Of a stretch of DNA of 64,000 nt, positions 61,476 to 64,000 are shown piece after piece. The stretch's first letter is position 1, and every line of letters starts with the position of its first letter. The notes under the pieces were generated by a model. That model was not told where the DNA came from. It saw nothing but the letters and a program-made list of their open reading frames with translations, and did no database searches. The DNA is from Shewanella inventionis (GTDB lineage: Bacteria > Pseudomonadota > Gammaproteobacteria > Enterobacterales > Shewanellaceae), in contig NZ_BMII01000002.1 of NCBI RefSeq assembly GCF_014641855.1, forward strand, positions 124,001 through 188,000. Direction: 5' to 3'. A program made the translations under genes and the position numbers.

Positions 61476-61503
61476 TTGCAGCGTAGTAAAATTTACCTAT
61501 AAT
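61476..61503 (+). promoter_or_regulatory. Promoter of the tRNA-Gly array
   Basis: TTGCAG (61476-61481) and a perfect TATAAT (61498-61503) are spaced by 16 bp. A GC-rich GCGGCC discriminator follows, typical of stringently controlled stable-RNA promoters. A leader hairpin ACTTTCTA/TAGAAAGT (61513-61520/61542-61549) follows. Confidence 0.75.
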
Positions 61504-61575
61504 GCGGCCTCAACTTTCTACAGAGCACCAAACTCTGAGCCTAGAAAGTAAAAATGAAATTTGAAAATTTGAAAT

Positions 61576-61647
61576 GCGACATTAGCTCAGTTGGCACAGG
61601 TGGAAAGACGATACCTTGTTGATTGTTACCAATGAAGCAAACAGTAC
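61576..61647 (+). repeat. 72-bp tRNA-Gly-derived chimeric unit, copy 1
   Basis: It starts with the first 19 bases of the tRNA-Gly gene (GCGACATTAGCTCAGTTGG) and then switches to an unrelated ~53-bp sequence containing GATACCTTG. It lacks the anticodon triplet GCC, T-arm, acceptor 3' strand and CCA, so it cannot be a tRNA. It is identical to the next unit. Confidence 0.8.
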
Positions 61648-61719
61648 GCGACATTAGCTCAGTTGGCACAGGTGGAAAGACGATACCTTGTTGATTGTTA
61701 CCAATGAAGCAAACAGTAC
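61648..61719 (+). repeat. 72-bp tRNA-Gly-derived chimeric unit, copy 2
   Basis: An exact tandem copy of 61576-61647, joined without spacer both to that unit and to the first intact tRNA gene. Confidence 0.8.
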
Positions 61720-61795
61720 GCGACATTAGCTCAGTTGGTAGAGCGATACCTTGCCAAGGTATAGGTCATCGGTTCGAACCCGATATGTCGCTCCA
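61720..61795 (+). tRNA. tRNA-Gly (anticodon GCC), copy 1
   Basis: 76 nt with encoded CCA. The acceptor GCGACAT/ATGTCGC pairs over 7 bp, the anticodon stem ATACC/GGTAT encloses TTGCCAA (anticodon GCC), and the T-arm is CGGTTCGAACCCG. All arms are intact. Confidence 0.96.
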
Positions 61796-61808
61796 AATTT
61801 TAGTTGAT

Positions 61809-61907
61809 GCGAGTTAGACTCAGTTAGTAAAGCGATACCTTAGCCAAGCTAAAAGAGATAACAGCGTCATCGGTTCGAACCTCTCTTTGTTAAAAGAAGG
61901 TCGCTCC
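61809..61907 (+). pseudogene. Degenerate tRNA-Gly with inserted modules
   Basis: About 99 nt, related to the tRNA-Gly gene but with a changed D-arm (GTTAGACTCAGTTAGTAAAGC). A block CTAAAAGAGATAACAGCG replaces the 3' anticodon stem, and a block TCTCTTTGTTAAAAGAAGG replaces the T-stem and part of the acceptor. GCGA...TCGC and CCA remain. Confidence 0.75.
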
Positions 61908-61929
61908 AAATTTCAGGTAATTTGAAAAT

Positions 61930-62001
61930 GCGACATTAGCTCAGTTGGCACAGGTAGAAAGACGATACCTTGTTGATTGTTACCAATGAAGCAAACAGTA
62001 C
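61930..62001 (+). repeat. 72-bp tRNA-Gly-derived chimeric unit, copy 3
   Basis: Same as the units at 61576 and 61648 with one visible base change (CAGGTAGAAAG for CAGGTGGAAAG). Again it directly abuts an intact tRNA gene. Confidence 0.8.
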
Positions 62002-62077
62002 GCGACATTAGCTCAGTTGGTAGAGCGATACCTTGCCAAGGTATAGGTCATCGGTTCGAACCCGATATGTCGCTCCA
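62002..62077 (+). tRNA. tRNA-Gly (anticodon GCC), copy 2
   Basis: Identical in sequence to copy 1, 76 nt with CCA, all four arms intact. Confidence 0.96.
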
Positions 62078-62084
62078 AATTACA

Positions 62085-62189
62085 GACGATGTTAGATTTG
62101 CTTAGTTGGTAGAGCGATACCTTGCCAAGCTAAAAGAGATAACAGCGTCATCGGTTCGAACCTCTCTTTGTTAAGAGAAGGTCACTCCA
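62085..62189 (+). pseudogene. Degenerate tRNA-Gly with inserted modules
   Basis: The D-arm and anticodon loop (CCTTGCCAAG) are tRNA-like. The same CTAAAAGAGATAACAGCG block then follows, and TCTCTTTGTTAAGAGAAGG replaces the T-stem 3' side. The acceptor is mutated on both sides (GATGTTAG at the 5' end, GTCACTCCA at the 3' end). Confidence 0.7.
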
Positions 62190-62205
62190 AATATGATTTT
62201 GATTT

Positions 62206-62281
62206 GCGACATTAGCTCAGTTGGTAGAGCGATACCTTGCCAAGGTATAGGTCATCGGTTCGAACCCGATATGTCGCTCCA
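62206..62281 (+). tRNA. tRNA-Gly (anticodon GCC), copy 3
   Basis: Identical to copies 1 and 2, 76 nt with CCA and intact arms. Confidence 0.96.
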
Positions 62282-62303
62282 AATCACTTCCCTAGTTTGA
62301 AAT

Positions 62304-62400
62304 GCAACATTAGCTCAGTTGCGCTCTTAGAAAATGCGATACCTTGCCAAGGTATAGGTCATCGGTTCGAACCTCTCTTTGTTAAGAGAAGGTCGCTCCA
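62304..62400 (+). pseudogene. Degenerate tRNA-Gly with altered D-arm and T-arm
   Basis: The anticodon arm is intact (ATACCTTGCCAAGGTAT) and CCA is kept. The D-loop is replaced by GCGCTCTTAGAAAATGC, and the T-stem 3' side by the TCTCTTTGTTAAGAGAAGG block. One acceptor base differs (GCAACAT). Confidence 0.75.
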
Positions 62401-62470
62401 AATCACTTTTATTGCTTCAAATCTCAAACTCTAAAATCTCCAGCTTAAAAATGACTAAACTTTGCGATTT

Positions 62471-62574
62471 GCGACATTAGCTCAGTTGAGTTAATTATAA
62501 GAGTCGATACCCATCTTTTTCCAAGGTATAGGTTATCGGTTCGAACCTCTCTTTGTTAAGAGAAGGTCGCTCCA
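62471..62574 (+). repeat. tRNA-Gly-derived 174-bp tandem unit A
   Basis: First of five units with period 174 or 186 bp. The tRNA-like part (104 nt) keeps GCGAC/GTCGC acceptor pairing, ATACC/GGTAT anticodon-stem pairing with an enlarged loop (CATCTTTTTCCAA), TTCGAAC, and CCA. The D-arm is replaced by GAGTTAATTATAAGAGT. Anticodon GCC is lost. A 70-bp spacer follows. Confidence 0.75.
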
Positions 62575-62644
62575 AATCACTTTTATTGCTTCAAATCCCC
62601 AACTCTAAAATCTCCAGCTTGAAAATGACTAAACTTTGCGATTT

Positions 62645-62748
62645 GCGACATTAGCTCAGTTGAGTTAATTATAAGAGTCGATACCCATCTTTTTCCAAGG
62701 TATAGGTTGTCGGTTCGAACCTCTATTTGTTAAGAGAAGGTCGCTCCA
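62645..62748 (+). repeat. tRNA-Gly-derived 174-bp tandem unit B
   Basis: Same as unit A with a few substitutions (GGTTGTCGG, CTCTATTTG). Confidence 0.75.
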
Positions 62749-62818
62749 AATCACTTTTATTGCTTCAAATCTCAAACTCTAAAATCTCCAGCTCGAAAAT
62801 GACTAAACTTTGCGATTT

Positions 62819-62934
62819 GCGACACTTAGCTCAGTTGAGTTAATTATAAGAGTCGATACCCATCTTTTTCCAAGCTAAAAGAGATAACAGCGTCATCGGT
62901 TCGAACCTCTCTTTGTTAAAAGAAGGTCGCTCCA
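62819..62934 (+). repeat. tRNA-Gly-derived tandem unit C
   Basis: Like unit A but with one inserted C near the 5' end. The CTAAAAGAGATAACAGCG block replaces the 3' anticodon stem, which makes this period 186 bp. Confidence 0.75.
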
Positions 62935-63004
62935 AATCACTTTTATTGCTTCAAATCTCAAACTCTAAAATCTCCAGCTCGAAAATGACTAAACTTTGCG
63001 ATTT

Positions 63005-63108
63005 GCGACATTAGCTCAGTTGAGTTAATTATAAGAGTCGATACCCATCTTTTTCCAAGGTATAGGTTATCGGTTCGAACCTCTCTTTGTTAAGAGAAGG
63101 TCGCTCCA
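63005..63108 (+). repeat. tRNA-Gly-derived 174-bp tandem unit D
   Basis: Nearly identical to unit A over 104 nt and its spacer. Confidence 0.75.
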
Positions 63109-63178
63109 AATCACTTTTATTGCTTCAAATCTCAAACTCTAAAATCTCCAGCTTGAAAATGACTAAACTTTGCGATTT

Positions 63179-63260
63179 GCGACATTAGCTCAGTTGAGTT
63201 AATTATAAGAGTCGATACCCATCTTTTTCCAAGCTAGAAGAGATAACAGCGACATCGGTT
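63179..63260 (+). repeat. tRNA-Gly-derived tandem unit E, truncated
   Basis: It begins like the other units and carries the AGATAACAGCG block, but ends after ACATCGGTT; the T-arm, acceptor 3' strand and CCA are missing. It marks the right end of the repeat field. Confidence 0.7.
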
Positions 63261-63506
63261 ATCGATGAGCAGTAATAGCATTTCAGAGTCAGCGTTATAT
63301 GCGTTATTTCTGTTTATTCATCTAAAAAGACAGTCCATCTAACAAAACGCGTGATCTATCGCCCACTTCTTCATGAATCTCTAAATTAGAAGCTTTTAGA
63401 GAACAAAAAATATGACATTGCTCAAATAAATTGCGCTCGAGATATTCAATAATCAACCCAAGATAAATTTTCCTAAGCTGTTAGAGCTTTAAACGAGGTA
63501 AGTGCT

Positions 63507-63962
63507 ATGCGTATTCAACAACTGAGCGAGCTATTAGATTATGTCGCTAAATGTCACCTTGATATGGAAAAATTGTATAAGCGCTTGGATCGTAATGCAG
63601 ACTCTTCACGCGTAAAAATGATGTTGACTTATTTTCAACAACATCAGAGACATATATACGACACTCTTGAAAGCTACATTGAAGATGCACCTGAAAGAAT
63701 ATTAAACACTTGGTATAAAGACATTACTTTCGAAGATTTTTCAAAGCGTTGTGCAGAGGCCACGTTGCCAGCAAACATGCATGAAGATCAGGTGCTTGAG
63801 CTTCATCTGGATTTAGAAAACCGATTAATTGCATTATTGGAAAAAACGGCACTTAGCAGCCCAACAGATGAAATAAAAAGTGCATTAATGGACCTAGTTC
63901 GTGTGGCTCAAACACAACAAAAACGCCTTGTTCATAGCACAATTCGTATGGATGACATTTAA
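63507..63962 (+). CDS. Hypothetical all-helical protein, possibly ferritin-like
   Basis: The 151-aa protein is predicted almost wholly alpha-helical. Spaced His, Glu and Asp residues (KCHLDMEKLYKRL, QQHQRHIYDTLE, ELHLDLENRL) are arranged as in ferritin-like four-helix bundles. I do not recognise a named family and metal binding is only a guess. CGAGG lies about 10 bases upstream of the ATG. It follows the tRNA repeat field by about 250 bp of sequence without features. Confidence 0.75.
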   Translation: MRIQQLSELLDYVAKCHLDMEKLYKRLDRNADSSRVKMMLTYFQQHQRHIYDTLESYIEDAPERILNTWYKDITFEDFSKRCAEATLPANMHEDQVLELHLDLENRLIALLEKTALSSPTDEIKSALMDLVRVAQTQQKRLVHSTIRMDDI

Positions 63963-64000
63963 TCGAACGGTTTAAATTGTAAGATATCTTCCTAAAGTGT

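Noticed and set aside
61541..62434. Short open frames across the tRNA region (61541-61726 minus, 62237-62434 plus)
   Set aside because: They are translations of tRNA genes and their repeats, with duplicated peptide blocks that mirror the DNA repeats.
61576..63260. CRISPR array
   Set aside because: Repeats are long tRNA-derived units, spacers are near-identical between units, and there are no cas genes.

Overview
The window reads as a chromosome segment of a moderately AT-rich gammaproteobacterium, most likely Shewanella or a close Alteromonadales relative. The evidence is gene order and content: kdsD-kdsC-lptCAB-rpoN-hpf-ptsN-rapZ-ptsO, mlaFEDCB-ibaG-murA, degS/degQ, zapE, rplM-rpsI, purA-motX-rnr-rlmB, rpsF-priB-rpsR-rplI-dnaB-alr, tolC/nudF-yqiB-cpdA-yqiA-parE-parC, and mscM/psd/rsgA/orn followed by tRNA-Gly genes. 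motX next to purA and rnr indicates a sodium-driven polar flagellum of the Vibrio/Shewanella type. Genus is an inference; no rRNA is present.

Layout. 1-735 holds the start of a solute-binding lipoprotein gene that runs off the left edge. 1-2.8 kb is an accessory island. It contains what looks like a complete sigma-54 transcription unit on the minus strand: a dyad, a perfect IHF consensus, a -24/-12 promoter, a 50-aa ORF, a lone IS3-OrfA-like HTH protein, two copies of a ~205-bp inverted-repeat-rich element, and a terminator. 2.8-10.8 kb is a minus-strand run for LPS transport, Kdo synthesis, sigma-54 and the nitrogen PTS. 10.9-15.6 kb is the Mla lipid-transport operon with ibaG and murA. 15.7-18.3 kb holds two periplasmic HtrA proteases. 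18.6-26.5 kb carries zapE, ribosomal proteins, purA, motX, rnr and rlmB. 26.5-28.8 kb has an MFS transporter and a DUF481 outer-membrane protein. 29-37.8 kb has the S6/S18/L9 operon, a lipoprotein, an S46 peptidase with a long repetitive tail, dnaB and alr. 37.8-44 kb has cheX, dusA, a small PspC-type cluster behind a second sigma-54-like promoter, an enoyl-CoA hydratase/isomerase, a PCuAC copper chaperone, DUF2333 and TIGR04219 proteins. 44-53.7 kb runs from tolC to parC. 53.8-54.6 kb holds bfd with a Fur-like box and a MITE-like element. 54.6-61.4 kb has a GDPD, mscM, psd, rsgA and orn. 61.5-63.3 kb has three intact tRNA-Gly(GCC) genes embedded in many mosaic tRNA-derived repeats. The window ends with one complete hypothetical gene.

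Most of the window is conserved core genome: envelope biogenesis (lpt, kds, mla, murA, mscM, psd, tolC), replication and topology (dnaB, priB, parC/parE), RNA metabolism (rnr, rlmB, orn, rsgA, dusA) and translation. The parts worth a second look are the sigma-54 unit with its duplicated structured element (1.03-2.25 kb), the tRNA-Gly-derived repeat field (61.5-63.3 kb), the second sigma-54-like promoter at 40.08 kb and the repetitive tail of the S46 peptidase.
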